DNA of 64,000 nucleotides from Vibrio aerogenes (GTDB lineage Bacteria; Pseudomonadota; Gammaproteobacteria; Enterobacterales; Vibrionaceae), in contig NZ_AP024861.1 of the NCBI RefSeq assembly GCF_024346755.1, forward strand, positions 2,852,001 to 2,916,000, in the 5' to 3' direction. Position 1 is the first letter of the stretch. Each line of letters opens with the position of its first letter. This document shows positions 9,216-18,615 of the stretch, one piece after another. Below the pieces are notes generated by a model, which saw only the letters and a program-made list of their open reading frames with translations, had not been told where the DNA came from and did no database searches. The position numbers and the translations under genes are program-made.

Positions 9216-11365
9216 GATTGTTTTTTCGCCTCTTCACAGACTTCACAGACAGGGGCTTTGGTACTTAATGTACTGAGCTGGCGGCTAACCAGTTGAGGAG
9301 AGCGCTTCGGCGTTTGCTTCGCCGCTGGCTTCTCCTTCTCCACATAATCCACAATCACCGCCTCCGCGCCGGTCATGCCGGTGATGTCTGGCGGCACCAG
9401 CTCTTCGGGGGGCTCCAGGGCTTCGAGGATTTTTGGCATCACCGCATCTTCGCCGCCGTAGCCGCTGCCGCTGCCTGCGCTGCCGCCGGAGTTGAGGTTA
9501 ATCGCCGGGCCGACCACACTCACGCCGCCCGGATCGAGCTTGACGAAGCTGCCGCCGACTTTGATGGTGATTTCACTACCCGCCTGAAGCACCACCGAGT
9601 TGCCGCCTTTGAGGTGCACTTCTGAGCCCGCATCGAGGGTTTGTTTACCGGCGACTTTCTGGTGGAATGCTTTATCGACGCTGACGGTGCGGTTTTTGGT
9701 GATCTTGATCCGCTGCTCGCCCTCAATCACCAGATGATCGGCTTTTTTGACATTGCCGGACTGGTTGTTTTCGATCGTCTCGTGGCGGTCGTGTTTGATA
9801 TCGGTGGTTGAGTCGTTTTCGATCAGGGTTTCGACATCTTTCTGCGCGTGCAGATAAATCTTCTCGCTGCCGGACTGGTCTTCAAAACTCAGCTCGTTGT
9901 AACCCTTGCCCTGATGGGTCTGGGTGCGCAGCACGGTTTTGGTTTTATTGGCTGGCAAGGCATACGGCGGGGTGTTGCTGGCATCATACGTCCGGCCGGT
10001 AACAATCGGTTGGTCCGGGTCGCCGTGCAGGAAGGAGACAATCACTTCGTTGCCAATCCGCGGCACCGTCACCATGCCCTGCTGGCCGCCAGCCCAGCCC
10101 TGTGAAACTCGGATCCAGGCACTGCTTTTATCGTCCGAGCCATCGTAGCGATCCCACGGGAAATGCAGTTTCACCCGGCCATGTTCGTCGGTGTAAATCT
10201 CTTCTCCCGGCGGACCGACCACCAGCGCAATGCTGGGACCATCAACTCTTGGTTTGGGCTGTGGATGCGCGCGCCAGACGCTGTCGCCGGGAATTAAGGT
10301 GAACTGGTTGCTGTAGTCGGTCGCACCGCCGGCGCTGTCTTCTTCCAGCGCCTGCGGCTGACTGCCGGTGTGCGACACCTGAACCGCCAGCCAGAGCCGG
10401 TTCATCGCATCATCGTCGTGCTCTTTGACTTCAAACCGCTGCCCGGCCTGAATTTTGGTTTCATCACTTTTACCTGTAACCGTGTGCGCGGCGCGGCGCA
10501 AATATTCCAATCGAATTTTATTGAAAGCTTTGCCGTTACCGTCGTCTTTGAAGCGGCCGGGGAAGTCGAAATGCTCGTACATCTCTTCCTGATAATCCAT
10601 CGCCGTGCCGTCTTCTTTTTGTGAGAAGTTGTAGTCGGGCTTTTTAAAGCTGTAATCGCGCATCTCAATCGAGCTGACTTCAGAGCGTTTGCGTTCGGTC
10701 ATCGACGAGATATAACCGTCCGGATTCGCACCACCGGAGAGGCAGTTATACGGCGCTTTGCCGCCGAGTTTCGGGAAGCCTTTGTCGTGGTCGGTGATCA
10801 CCAACATATGTTTGCTGTCTTCGTGGGTAAACATGTACATCATGCCTTCTTCGGCCGCGAGACGGTGGAAGAAAGCCAGATCATTTTCCCGGTACTGGAC
10901 GCAGTATTCGCGCACGGCTGGCGTGCGTTTGAGGTCAAAGCAGAAATCGGAAATGCCCATTTCACCGAGGATGATTGAAATGATGTCCTGAGCATTTTTC
11001 TGCTGGAAGATCCGGCTGTTGCGCCGCAAAGCCAGGCGTTCCAAAGACGGCACCAAAGTGATCGAATAAAAAGTGTGGTGGTGGCCGGTGTCGTGTTTGT
11101 CCAGTGCGCGGATCACGCCGTGAACCTTCTGCACCACTTTGCCGTTGCGGATCACTTCCAGCAGCGCTTTGCTGTCGATGATTTTCTTCGCGGGCAGGCT
11201 GGAACTGCTGCGGCTGGCTAAATCAATGTGATAACGGTAGCCGAAATAAGGGTTGCCACTGCTGTCGACTGCGTCTGAAATGGACTCGTCCCCGTGAAAA
11301 CCACGCACGACGAGGGTATCGTCACTGATCCCGTCGATGGTCAGCTTAAAATTTAGTCTTCTCAT
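9212..11365 (-). CDS. vgrG: type VI secretion tip protein VgrG
   Basis: Trimeric spike protein of 717 residues that tips the Hcp tube and carries the effector. The gp27-like base covers the N-terminal half (start [20 protein letters not shown]). The OB-fold and gp5-like region has the usual [20 protein letters not shown] and [13 protein letters not shown] motifs. It is followed by a beta-prism of short repeats (about 480-600), a Gly/Ser linker and a C-terminal extension of about 90 residues ending in CEVCEEAKKQS. No enzymatic domain is visible in the extension, which may be the adaptor docking part. No hcp, tssB/C or other structural genes are present, so this is an orphan vgrG island using a main T6SS elsewhere. 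A damaged copy lies at 1-480. Confidence 0.95.
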   Translation of the reverse strand: MRRLNFKLTIDGISDDTLVVRGFHGDESISDAVDSSGNPYFGYRYHIDLASRSSSSLPAKKIIDSKALLEVIRNGKVVQKVHGVIRALDKHDTGHHHTFYSITLVPSLERLALRRNSRIFQQKNAQDIISIILGEMGISDFCFDLKRTPAVREYCVQYRENDLAFFHRLAAEEGMMYMFTHEDSKHMLVITDHDKGFPKLGGKAPYNCLSGGANPDGYISSMTERKRSEVSSIEMRDYSFKKPDYNFSQKEDGTAMDYQEEMYEHFDFPGRFKDDGNGKAFNKIRLEYLRRAAHTVTGKSDETKIQAGQRFEVKEHDDDAMNRLWLAVQVSHTGSQPQALEEDSAGGATDYSNQFTLIPGDSVWRAHPQPKPRVDGPSIALVVGPPGEEIYTDEHGRVKLHFPWDRYDGSDDKSSAWIRVSQGWAGGQQGMVTVPRIGNEVIVSFLHGDPDQPIVTGRTYDASNTPPYALPANKTKTVLRTQTHQGKGYNELSFEDQSGSEKIYLHAQKDVETLIENDSTTDIKHDRHETIENNQSGNVKKADHLVIEGEQRIKITKNRTVSVDKAFHQKVAGKQTLDAGSEVHLKGGNSVVLQAGSEITIKVGGSFVKLDPGGVSVVGPAINLNSGGSAGSGSGYGGEDAVMPKILEALEPPEELVPPDITGMTGAEAVIVDYVEKEKPAAKQTPKRSPQLVSRQLSTLSTKAPVCEVCEEAKKQS

Positions 11366-11964
11366 TGATTAGCCTGTACGTTGTGATGATTTATACACCC
11401 GAATTCCATCTGTATCTGTTGATGTCAGATACAAACTTATTTGTATATAAAAAAATTTGCTCTGGTATTTTTTATATCAATACATTCTGTATACAAAGCA
11501 ACCAAAGCGTTGATTTTACGCATCAATAAAGCCGGATATGCGAAATTTACAAAAATTGTTTGTATTCTACACATTTGAGTGAACCTTCATCATAATGAGA
11601 GATATCTTTTTATCACTCGTTGAATAGATTGGGGTAAATATCACATTTAAAAAAATATTCAGTTGCAATTCATCAAATTGCACAAAATCTAATAGTCAAG
11701 AAAACTGCTTAAAATACATCCGGTTCACGTCATCTTATTTCCCGGAAAATCTCCCTGACAAACAACATTTAATCAGCATGAAAATTTACCATTATTAAAC
11801 CAGCCAGCACACCTGTTCACTTTATCGAATCAGTTCAGATAATTACACTGACACAGATTTCTCTGTTGTAACCGACATAAAAGATATTTTTAGATTTTTA
11901 TACTTTTAAACGGGGATTTAGTGTAACTTAATAAAAAAAATCAATGTTTTTCGGGGAATCAACA
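11366..11964. promoter_or_regulatory. divergent intergenic region, vgrG / alaA
   Basis: About 600 AT-rich bases between vgrG (leftward) and alaA (rightward) must hold both promoters. I see no gene and no convincing sigma-54 box. Short dyads such as 11514-11530 (TTGATTTTACGCATCAA) are present but not assignable. For alaA, GGGGA at about 11953-11957 serves as ribosome binding site. Confidence 0.4.
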
Positions 11965-13179
11965 ATGCAAAATATCGGGATGTCATCAAAATTAGACAAT
12001 GTATGCTACGACATCAGAGGACCGGTCTTAAAACATGCCAAGCGTATGGAAGAAGAAGGCCATAAAATTCTGAAGCTGAATATCGGCAACCCGGCCCCGT
12101 TTGGTTTTGATGCCCCGGATGAAATTCTGGTGGATGTCATTCGCAATTTGCCGACGTCTCAGGGCTATGCGGATTCCAAGGGCATTTACTCTGCCCGCAA
12201 AGCCGTCGTTCAGCATTACCAGAAAAAGGGATTACGCAGTCTGGATGTGGAAGATGTATATGTCGGTAACGGGGTTTCCGAGCTGATTGTCATGGCGATG
12301 CAGGCATTGCTGAATAATGGCGATGAAATGTTGGTACCGGCACCGGATTATCCGCTGTGGACAGCTTCAGTTGCACTTTCCGGCGGCAATGCGGTGCATT
12401 ATCTGTGTGATGAGTCGGCAGACTGGTTTCCGGATCTCGATGACATCAGAAAGAAAATTACCCCGAAAACCCGCGGCATTGTGCTGATCAACCCGAACAA
12501 CCCAACCGGTGCCGTCTACAGCCGGGACTTTCTGCTGGAAGTGATTGAGATTGCCCGCAAGCATAAGCTGATTATTTTTGCCGATGAGATCTACGATAAG
12601 ATCTTATATGACGGCGCCACACATACCTCGATTGCCACACTGGCCGACGACGTGTTGATGGTCACATTCAATGGTCTGTCAAAAGCATACCGGGTGTGCG
12701 GCTTCCGCAGTGGCTGGATGTTCCTGTCCGGGCCGAAACATCTGGCGCAGGAATATGTTGCCGGGCTGGATATTCTGGCATCCATGCGCTTGTGCGCCAA
12801 TGTGCCGATGCAGCATGCGATCCAGACAGCACTGGGTGGGTATCAAAGTGTCAATGAGCTGATTCTGCCCGGCGGACGACTGCTGGAGCAGCGGGATCGG
12901 GCCTGGGAGATGATTAATGATATTCCCGGTGTGTCCTGTGTTAAACCGAAAGGTGCGATGTATCTGTTCCCGAAAATTGATACCAAAAAATTTAATATTA
13001 AAGACGACCAGCAAATGGTGCAGGACTTTCTGATTCAGGAAAAGGTGTTACTGGTGCAAGGCACCGGCTTTAACTGGCCGAAACCGGATCACTTCCGGAT
13101 CGTCACCCTGCCTCATGTCGAAGAGCTGGAAATTGCGATTGGCCGTCTGGAGCGTTTCCTCAGTACTTACCGGCAATAG
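11965..13179 (+). CDS. alaA: glutamate-pyruvate aminotransferase AlaA
   Basis: PLP-dependent class I/II aminotransferase of 404 residues, the same length as E. coli AlaA and collinear with it from SSKLDNVCYDIRGPVLK. It makes alanine from pyruvate and glutamate in the cytoplasm. Visible family features are the PNNPTG loop (about 177-182), FADEIYD (206-211), and the PLP lysine K240 in NGLSKAYR. The start at 11965 is preferred over an in-frame ATG at 11944 because the GGGGA ribosome binding site lies eight bases before it and the E. coli protein begins there. It appears to be a single-gene unit with its own upstream region. Confidence 0.95.
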   Translation: MQNIGMSSKLDNVCYDIRGPVLKHAKRMEEEGHKILKLNIGNPAPFGFDAPDEILVDVIRNLPTSQGYADSKGIYSARKAVVQHYQKKGLRSLDVEDVYVGNGVSELIVMAMQALLNNGDEMLVPAPDYPLWTASVALSGGNAVHYLCDESADWFPDLDDIRKKITPKTRGIVLINPNNPTGAVYSRDFLLEVIEIARKHKLIIFADEIYDKILYDGATHTSIATLADDVLMVTFNGLSKAYRVCGFRSGWMFLSGPKHLAQEYVAGLDILASMRLCANVPMQHAIQTALGGYQSVNELILPGGRLLEQRDRAWEMINDIPGVSCVKPKGAMYLFPKIDTKKFNIKDDQQMVQDFLIQEKVLLVQGTGFNWPKPDHFRIVTLPHVEELEIAIGRLERFLSTYRQ

Positions 13180-13280
13180 TCGTTATTAAAGCAGTATGGA
13201 TAAGCAGCGGCACTTATCGACACCGACCGACAAAAATATTGATGAAATGCTGCACTTATCAGCGGTTACTCACGCTTCAG

Positions 13281-13300
13281 GCCCGGCCTCTGCGCCGGGC
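13281..13300. other. GC-rich stem-loop between alaA and the SDR gene
   Basis: GCCCGGC/GCCGGGC 7-bp stem with a 6-base loop. It has no T-run, so it may be a weak or Rho-assisted end for alaA or a leader hairpin for the next gene. Confidence 0.35.
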
Positions 13301-13361
13301 TTGACTGCACCAGCCACATCAAGCAATCTACTGCGTTATCAACGGATAACGGAACCTGTTT

Positions 13362-14153
13362 ATGAATTCTCAACACCGGGCACTGATCACCGGCGCTTCC
13401 GGCGGTATCGGTATGGCGCTGGCTCGTATTCATGCGGCTCAGGGCGGAGATTTGGTCCTTGTAGCGCGCTCTGAAGATAAGCTCAACCAACTGAAAGCAG
13501 AGCTGACCACACAATATGCGGTCGATGTGGTTGTGATTGTTGCTGACCTCTCTCAGCCCGGTGCGGCAGCGGCTATTTACAGTCAAACCCAGGCCGCTGA
13601 TCTGCAAATCGATATTCTGATCAATAATGCCGGATTTGGCGGACACGGTTATTTCCATCAGCGGGATGCAGCAACCGAGATGGCCATGATTCAGGTCAAT
13701 ATCGCCAGCCTGACGCAACTGACGCACTGCTATTTGCCGGACATGGTGGCTCGCGGCCAAGGCCGGGTTCTCAATGTCTCTTCTGTTGCATCTTTCTTTC
13801 CCGGCCCGCTGATGGCGGTTTACTATGCGACCAAAGCTTATGTCACGTCTTTTTCTCTCGCACTGGCAGAGGAATTGACCGGGAAAGGCGTCACCGTGAC
13901 TGCGCTGTGTCCCGGCCCGGTGGATACCGGCTTTATCCGCACCGGACAGCTGGAAAATGTTGCGGTATTCCAGCAGGCACGCTCAGCTGAGTCAGTCGCC
14001 CGGACCGGCTATCGGGCGATGATCCGCGGCCAGTTGATTGCCTTTGATCATATCAAATACAAATGCCTGGTGAACTGGATTGCCCCGCTGCTGCCACGCA
14101 GACTGACGCTGAAGTTGTCCCGGCTGGTCATGGCGCGGAGCAAGCATCAATGA
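13362..14153 (+). CDS. SDR family NAD(P)-dependent oxidoreductase
   Basis: Classical short-chain dehydrogenase of 263 residues, probably cytoplasmic. The Rossmann glycine motif GASGGIG is at 11-17, NNAG at 88-91, the catalytic Ser at about 140-141 and the Tyr-x-x-x-Lys pair at Y154/K158, so it should be active. The C-terminus (WIAPLLPRRLTLKLSRLVM) has a hydrophobic, basic stretch seen in SDRs that act on lipids or associate with membranes; this is only suggestive. The cofactor choice and substrate cannot be read. The ribosome binding site is weak (GGAACC, 7 bases from ATG). Neighbours on both sides appear functionally unrelated. Confidence 0.85.
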   Translation: MNSQHRALITGASGGIGMALARIHAAQGGDLVLVARSEDKLNQLKAELTTQYAVDVVVIVADLSQPGAAAAIYSQTQAADLQIDILINNAGFGGHGYFHQRDAATEMAMIQVNIASLTQLTHCYLPDMVARGQGRVLNVSSVASFFPGPLMAVYYATKAYVTSFSLALAEELTGKGVTVTALCPGPVDTGFIRTGQLENVAVFQQARSAESVARTGYRAMIRGQLIAFDHIKYKCLVNWIAPLLPRRLTLKLSRLVMARSKHQ

Positions 14154-14401
14154 GATGACTATCGTAAATTTGTTCTCTTCAATTCATAAATATTCATTCA
14201 ATATCAGACATTGATCTCACTTTTTTAAGTCTGGTTATTCCTTCACCAGATACATCTCCTTATACTGGATATGCATCTGGTTTTATTTATACAAAAACCA
14301 TTATTAATCAGACAGATATATTCAAAATTCATATACCCAATTCATCTCAATGGCTGTCCCGGCCTGATTGGATGACCATGAACAAAAAAAAGGATGATTC
14401 A

Positions 14402-15229
14402 ATGCAGAAGATTATTCCGTCTTTACTGACTGTCACGGGTCTGTTGCTGACCCCGTACATGTCGCATGCTTCGGCAGACTTTGCCGGTTCCAGAATTATT
14501 AACGGCAATACATCAGCAAAAAACCAATGGCCGTTTATGGCTGCCATTGTGACGAAAGGGAGTGGCAGTGTGTATGACCGACAGATTTGTGGTGGCACAT
14601 TTCTGGGTGGACGCTATGTGCTGACCGCGGAACACTGTGTCGTCGATGAAAATTCTGGTAAGAAAACTTCAGCCAGCAAACTGCAGGTCGCCGTTGGCGT
14701 GTACGATCTGAGCAGTTCATCGGCACAGAAAAAACTGGTCAATGTATCGAAGATCTATATCCATCCAAAGTATGATGGGTATACCGGTGATCTGGCGATT
14801 TTAAAATTGTCCAAAACAGTATCAGGAACCAAGGTTCAGCTGGCCAGCAAAACTCTGACTGAATCGCTGCGGGATGGTGATACAACCACCGCTATCGGCT
14901 GGGGGTCAACTTCAGCGACAGATGATATTTATCCGGAAAAACTTCGTCAGGTCAATATGCCGTATGTCGAGTGGCAAACCTGTCAGAATTTAGGCGGCTA
15001 TTATAATGGTGTCGATGAGTCCACGGTTTGTGCCGGTTACCTGAAAGGCGGAAAAGCGACGTGTTATGGCGATAGCGGCGGCCCGCTGGTATACAAGGAT
15101 AATGGCGTGTACAAACAGATCGGCATCGATAGCTGGACAGGTGGTGACTGCGCTCAGGCGAATGCCTATGACGTTTTTACCAACGTGGCTTATTACACAG
15201 ACTGGATTAATAACATCATTGATAACTAA
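14402..15229 (+). CDS. secreted S1 family serine protease
   Basis: Chymotrypsin-fold protease of 275 residues. It has a signal peptide (to about residue 24, ...PYMSHAS), a short propeptide ending SR31, and a mature start IINGN. The triad is H78 (in TAEHC rather than the usual TAAHC), D130 (GDLAILKL) and S225 (GDSGG). The residue at the bottom of the S1 pocket, six before the serine, is Ala219 and not Asp, so trypsin-like cleavage after Lys/Arg is not expected. No GlyGly-CTERM tail is present, unlike several Vibrio Ves proteases. The start at 14402 has AAGGA seven bases upstream; an in-frame ATG at 14372 would add ten charged residues before the signal peptide. Confidence 0.88.
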   Translation: MQKIIPSLLTVTGLLLTPYMSHASADFAGSRIINGNTSAKNQWPFMAAIVTKGSGSVYDRQICGGTFLGGRYVLTAEHCVVDENSGKKTSASKLQVAVGVYDLSSSSAQKKLVNVSKIYIHPKYDGYTGDLAILKLSKTVSGTKVQLASKTLTESLRDGDTTTAIGWGSTSATDDIYPEKLRQVNMPYVEWQTCQNLGGYYNGVDESTVCAGYLKGGKATCYGDSGGPLVYKDNGVYKQIGIDSWTGGDCAQANAYDVFTNVAYYTDWINNIIDN

Positions 15230-15240
15230 ATGAAGTTTTC

Positions 15241-15290
15241 TGGTTTGCAGAACCCGATATATCCGGGTCAGAAACTGACTTATACCAATT
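15241..15290 (+). repeat. half copy of the dispersed intergenic repeat, with adjoining palindrome
   Basis: TGGTTTGCAGAACCCGATAT and following bases match the right half of the repeats at 33074-33239 and 62176-62302. The left half is missing. It runs into an inverted repeat, ATACCAAT (15282-15289) with ATTGGTAT (15322-15329), which may be its own small palindromic element. Confidence 0.6.
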
Positions 15291-15346
15291 CCACTTACTT
15301 TTTGATCAAGTATTGAATGGGATTGGTATGATTCAGCGCAATAAAA

Positions 15347-15375
15347 AAACAGGTGCAATCCATGTGCACCTGTTT
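15347..15375. terminator. bidirectional intrinsic terminator
   Basis: An 11-bp stem (AAACAGGTGCA/TGCACCTGTTT) with A-run on the left and T-rich bases on the right. It lies between the convergent protease gene and the ABC transporter operon and can serve both. Confidence 0.8.
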
Positions 15376-15407
15376 GTTTACAAACCAAATTTCAGCGTTT
15401 TCTTCTT

Positions 15408-16847
15408 TCAGGCATAACTCAGGTTTACCCCTTCACTGACCGGGGCTGGCTTCTTTGATGAAAAGTCCATCACCCGGTGGCACAGGCGGCTCAGCAGATC
15501 TTTTTTATGGCTGACCAGTATCATGGTACAACCAATCTCCTGCACCACTTCCATCAATAATGCCAGCGTTTCTTTGGCTGTCAGCGGATCCAGCCGGGTG
15601 GCCGGTTCATCCGCGATCAATAACTTCGGTTTCAACAGCAGCACCCGCAGCATGGCAAAACGTTGCAACTCTCCGCCTGAGACCTGCCGGGGTGTGCGGG
15701 CCAGCAGATCCGGATGCAGGTTAAGACGTTGCATCATCTGCAAAACGGCTGAATGACGAATGGCGAACTGCTTGCAGATGTCATTCATCAGTGTCCCCAA
15801 TGTACATTGCGGCGCAAATGCGCCGGGCGGATCCTGATAAAGCTTCAGTTTTTCACCCGGCCGGAATGATTCGAAATATTCAATCTCACCCGACTGCTGT
15901 GGGATTAATCCCAGAATCACCTGACACAGAGTCGATTTACCGCAGCCACTTGGACCACTGATCCCAAGGATTTCACCTTTGTGCAGCGTAAATGACAAAT
16001 CTTCCAGCAAGGTCCGGTTACCGGCAGCAACGGTCAGCTGATGTGCACTCAGCAAAGGTTGCTGCATATGTGGCTGCGGACGGTCGGGCCAGTACTGCGG
16101 ATGTGTTGCTTCTATCAATTGACGGGTATAGTCATGCTGCGGATGGCTGAGAATATCTGCCGCCTGTCCTTGTTCCAGCACTTCGCCGTCCCGTAAGACA
16201 ATCAATTGCCCGCCCAGCTGCTCTGCGACCTGTGTATCGTGAGTAATCGTGATCAGCGTTTCTTTCTCCCGGTGCTGAGCCAGCATTTCAACCAAACGAT
16301 CCCGGTGGTCATTATCCAGCCCCTTTGTCGGTTCATCGGCAATCAGTACCTGACCGCCAGCACTGGTTGCACAGAGGTAAGCACTGCGCTGCGCCATCCC
16401 GCCGGAAAGCTGTGACGGATATTTCTCACCATGTCCGCTCAGGCCAATCTCTTCGAGCTGCGCCTGAAATGACTGCTCAGCCTGATCAGCACTCTGCTGA
16501 CACACCAGTTCATGGACTTCTGTCACCTGTCCGCTGATTTTCATCAGCGGATCCAGCGCAAGCGAAGGTTCCTGCGGTAAAATGGAGAAATCTTTCCCCC
16601 AGCATTGCTCGCGTTCTGCCGCTGGCAGAGCATGCAATGCTTTTCCGGAAAGCCAGATTTCTCCCTTTGCATGAAACCCCGGAGGCAAATCCCCAATCAC
16701 AGATTTGACCAGCAGACTTTTCCCTGCACCGGTTTCTCCCAGTATTGTCAGAGATTCACGCCGGTCCAGCGCAAAACTGACAGGGCCAACAATGCGTTGA
16801 TCACCATGGAAGACTTCCAGATGAGAGACTTGAATTAATGAGGTCAT
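15408..16847 (-). CDS. ABC transporter, two fused ATP-binding domains (peptide/opine/nickel type)
   Basis: One polypeptide of 479 residues carrying both ATPase domains that are separate DppD/DppF-type subunits in most relatives. Domain 1: Walker A GETGAGKS at about 36-43, Q-loop LPQEPSLALDP, signature LSGGMAQR, Walker B VLIADEPTKGLD. Domain 2 (from about 270): Walker A GPSGCGKS, signature VSGGELQR, Walker B LLIADEPATRLD and switch His in VSHKKDL. It powers import through the two permeases upstream, overlapping the second by four bases. The fusion recalls YejF, but the whole operon is smaller than yejABEF. The terminal OppF-type region with Fe-S cysteines is absent. Substrate unknown. Confidence 0.85.
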   Translation of the reverse strand: MTSLIQVSHLEVFHGDQRIVGPVSFALDRRESLTILGETGAGKSLLVKSVIGDLPPGFHAKGEIWLSGKALHALPAAEREQCWGKDFSILPQEPSLALDPLMKISGQVTEVHELVCQQSADQAEQSFQAQLEEIGLSGHGEKYPSQLSGGMAQRSAYLCATSAGGQVLIADEPTKGLDNDHRDRLVEMLAQHREKETLITITHDTQVAEQLGGQLIVLRDGEVLEQGQAADILSHPQHDYTRQLIEATHPQYWPDRPQPHMQQPLLSAHQLTVAAGNRTLLEDLSFTLHKGEILGISGPSGCGKSTLCQVILGLIPQQSGEIEYFESFRPGEKLKLYQDPPGAFAPQCTLGTLMNDICKQFAIRHSAVLQMMQRLNLHPDLLARTPRQVSGGELQRFAMLRVLLLKPKLLIADEPATRLDPLTAKETLALLMEVVQEIGCTMILVSHKKDLLSRLCHRVMDFSSKKPAPVSEGVNLSYA

Positions 16848-17668
16848 ACAAACTCCTCAGCATGCTTTCCCTGTGAGAGTAAATGACAGGACAAAATAAT
16901 CACAGACACCACAATAATCGGCTGAATTAACACCCAAAATGCCTGGTGATAGTAACGGAACAGTTCAACCATCATCATACCAAGTTCAGCTTTGGGTGGC
17001 TTCAGGCCGACATAGAGAAAACCAAGTGCCGCCAGTGCGAGTACGGCATTGCCGGCACCAAAACAAGACAGTGTGTACACATCGGTTTTCATCACCGGCC
17101 AGATATGACGACGAAACAGATACCACGGACCAAAGCCGAATAAGCAGGAAGATTCAAAAGCATCTGAGCGGACCGCAAGCATGGTCCGGCTGCGAATCAC
17201 CCGGAAAAAATCTGCCCACATGGTGATTGAAATTGCGATAAACAAAAGCACAAATGAACCGGGGAAAATCGCGCCAAACAACAGCACAATCACCAGTCCC
17301 GGCAATGCCATCACAATATTAACCAGCACAGAGAATCCCCGATCAACCCAACCGCCTTTCCAGCCAGCCCAGACACCGGTAAACAAACCTGTGACAACCG
17401 CGGTGGAAACACAAAGAACAGCCATCATCAGTGAGTTCAGAATGGCATCTGCCAGCCGGGCTGAATTACTCCGGCCCAGATGATCAGCGCCCAAAGGCAT
17501 GCCATCAACCGGCGCAGAGAATACCAAATCCAGATGCTGCTCAGAGGTGCTGCCCTGAATCAGCAGTTTTTCAAACAGGACAAACACGAGCAGAGAGCAG
17601 AGCATACCAATCCCACCCCACTGAGCGCGGGACAACGGGGAACAAAGCAGAGAAATACGCGCTATCAT
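16844..17668 (-). CDS. ABC transporter permease (DppC type)
   Basis: Inner-membrane permease of 274 residues with about five to six hydrophobic segments. The N-terminal helix precedes a periplasmic stretch with PLGADHLGRS, a hallmark of DppC/NikC-type proteins. The BPD domain follows, with the EAA-like loop near RSDAFESSCLFGFGPWYLFRRHIWP, which contacts the ATPase. It overlaps the ATPase and DppB-type genes by four bases each (ATGA-type), so all are translated together. Family known; substrate not inferable. Confidence 0.85.
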   Translation of the reverse strand: MIARISLLCSPLSRAQWGGIGMLCSLLVFVLFEKLLIQGSTSEQHLDLVFSAPVDGMPLGADHLGRSNSARLADAILNSLMMAVLCVSTAVVTGLFTGVWAGWKGGWVDRGFSVLVNIVMALPGLVIVLLFGAIFPGSFVLLFIAISITMWADFFRVIRSRTMLAVRSDAFESSCLFGFGPWYLFRRHIWPVMKTDVYTLSCFGAGNAVLALAALGFLYVGLKPPKAELGMMMVELFRYYHQAFWVLIQPIIVVSVIILSCHLLSQGKHAEEFV

Positions 17669-18615
17669 GCGGCGACCTCCATATCCTGACGGTAGCGGGG
17701 ATCAAGCTGATACTGAATCATATCAATCAGCGTGTTTATCGCGACAAACAGCAGGCCCATCAAAAGTGCAGCTCCCTGAATCACCGGTACATCCCGGCTG
17801 AACACAGCATGAGATAAAGCATGACCAATTCCCGGCCAGGAAAACAGAGATTCAATCATCACAATCCCTTCAATCAGGCCTACCGCCTGAACACCAATAA
17901 ACGCCATCACCGGCAGCGCAATGTTCAGTCGCCCGTGACGCTGGTAGGTTTGTGCATCGGTCAGTCCTTTGAAGCGGGCAAAACGGTAGAAAGGTGCACG
18001 GAAAACGGTTCTGGCGGTGTTACGGACCATTCGGTTAGACAGCGCAGCAAGCGATAAGGCCAGCGCAACAGCAGGCAAAATCACGTGCTCGGGACTGCCA
18101 AAGCCAGCAACAGGCAGCCAGTGCAGATGAAGTGCAAACAGCAGGATCAGAATCAAACCAATCAGAAAAACCGGCTGTGCACGCATAAATCCGGAGAAAA
18201 ACAGTGCCGCCTTATCGCTGGCAGATCCGGCATGCCGGCCACAGTAAACCCCCACAGGAAATGCAATCAGCAATGAGACCAGCACGGCAATCAGCGCCAG
18301 CCACAGCGAATAACCCAAATGGTGAAATACTTTTTCTGCGACCGATTCTCCGCTCAGCAGTGAATTCCCCAGATGGAAATGGCATAAATCCCACAGCCAG
18401 CTGAAATATTGAGATATCGCAGATTGTTCGAGTCCGAGCTCTTTTGAAACAGCTTTGGCCGCATCCAGGTTAACGTAATCATAACCATAGCGACCGGCAG
18501 CAATCCGGAATGCCATATCGCCAGGCAGCATTTTCATCATAATGAATGTAATGGTGCCGACAGACCAGGCGACAAAAACCGCCTGATACAACCGGTGAAT
18601 CAATAACTTAATCAT
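17665..18615 (-). CDS. ABC transporter permease (DppB type)
   Basis: Partner permease of 316 residues with the expected N-terminal helix (RLYQAVFVAWSVGTITFIMM), a periplasmic region with GLEQSAISQYFSWLWDL, and a BPD transport domain with about five helices. The coupling loop is near GLTDAQTYQRHGRLNIALP. A GIVMIESLFSWPGIG segment is typical of DppB/OppB proteins. It overlaps the binding protein gene by eight bases and the next permease by four. The pair would form the channel for a small peptide, opine-type metallophore or nickel chelate. Confidence 0.85.
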   Translation of the reverse strand: MIKLLIHRLYQAVFVAWSVGTITFIMMKMLPGDMAFRIAAGRYGYDYVNLDAAKAVSKELGLEQSAISQYFSWLWDLCHFHLGNSLLSGESVAEKVFHHLGYSLWLALIAVLVSLLIAFPVGVYCGRHAGSASDKAALFFSGFMRAQPVFLIGLILILLFALHLHWLPVAGFGSPEHVILPAVALALSLAALSNRMVRNTARTVFRAPFYRFARFKGLTDAQTYQRHGRLNIALPVMAFIGVQAVGLIEGIVMIESLFSWPGIGHALSHAVFSRDVPVIQGAALLMGLLFVAINTLIDMIQYQLDPRYRQDMEVAA

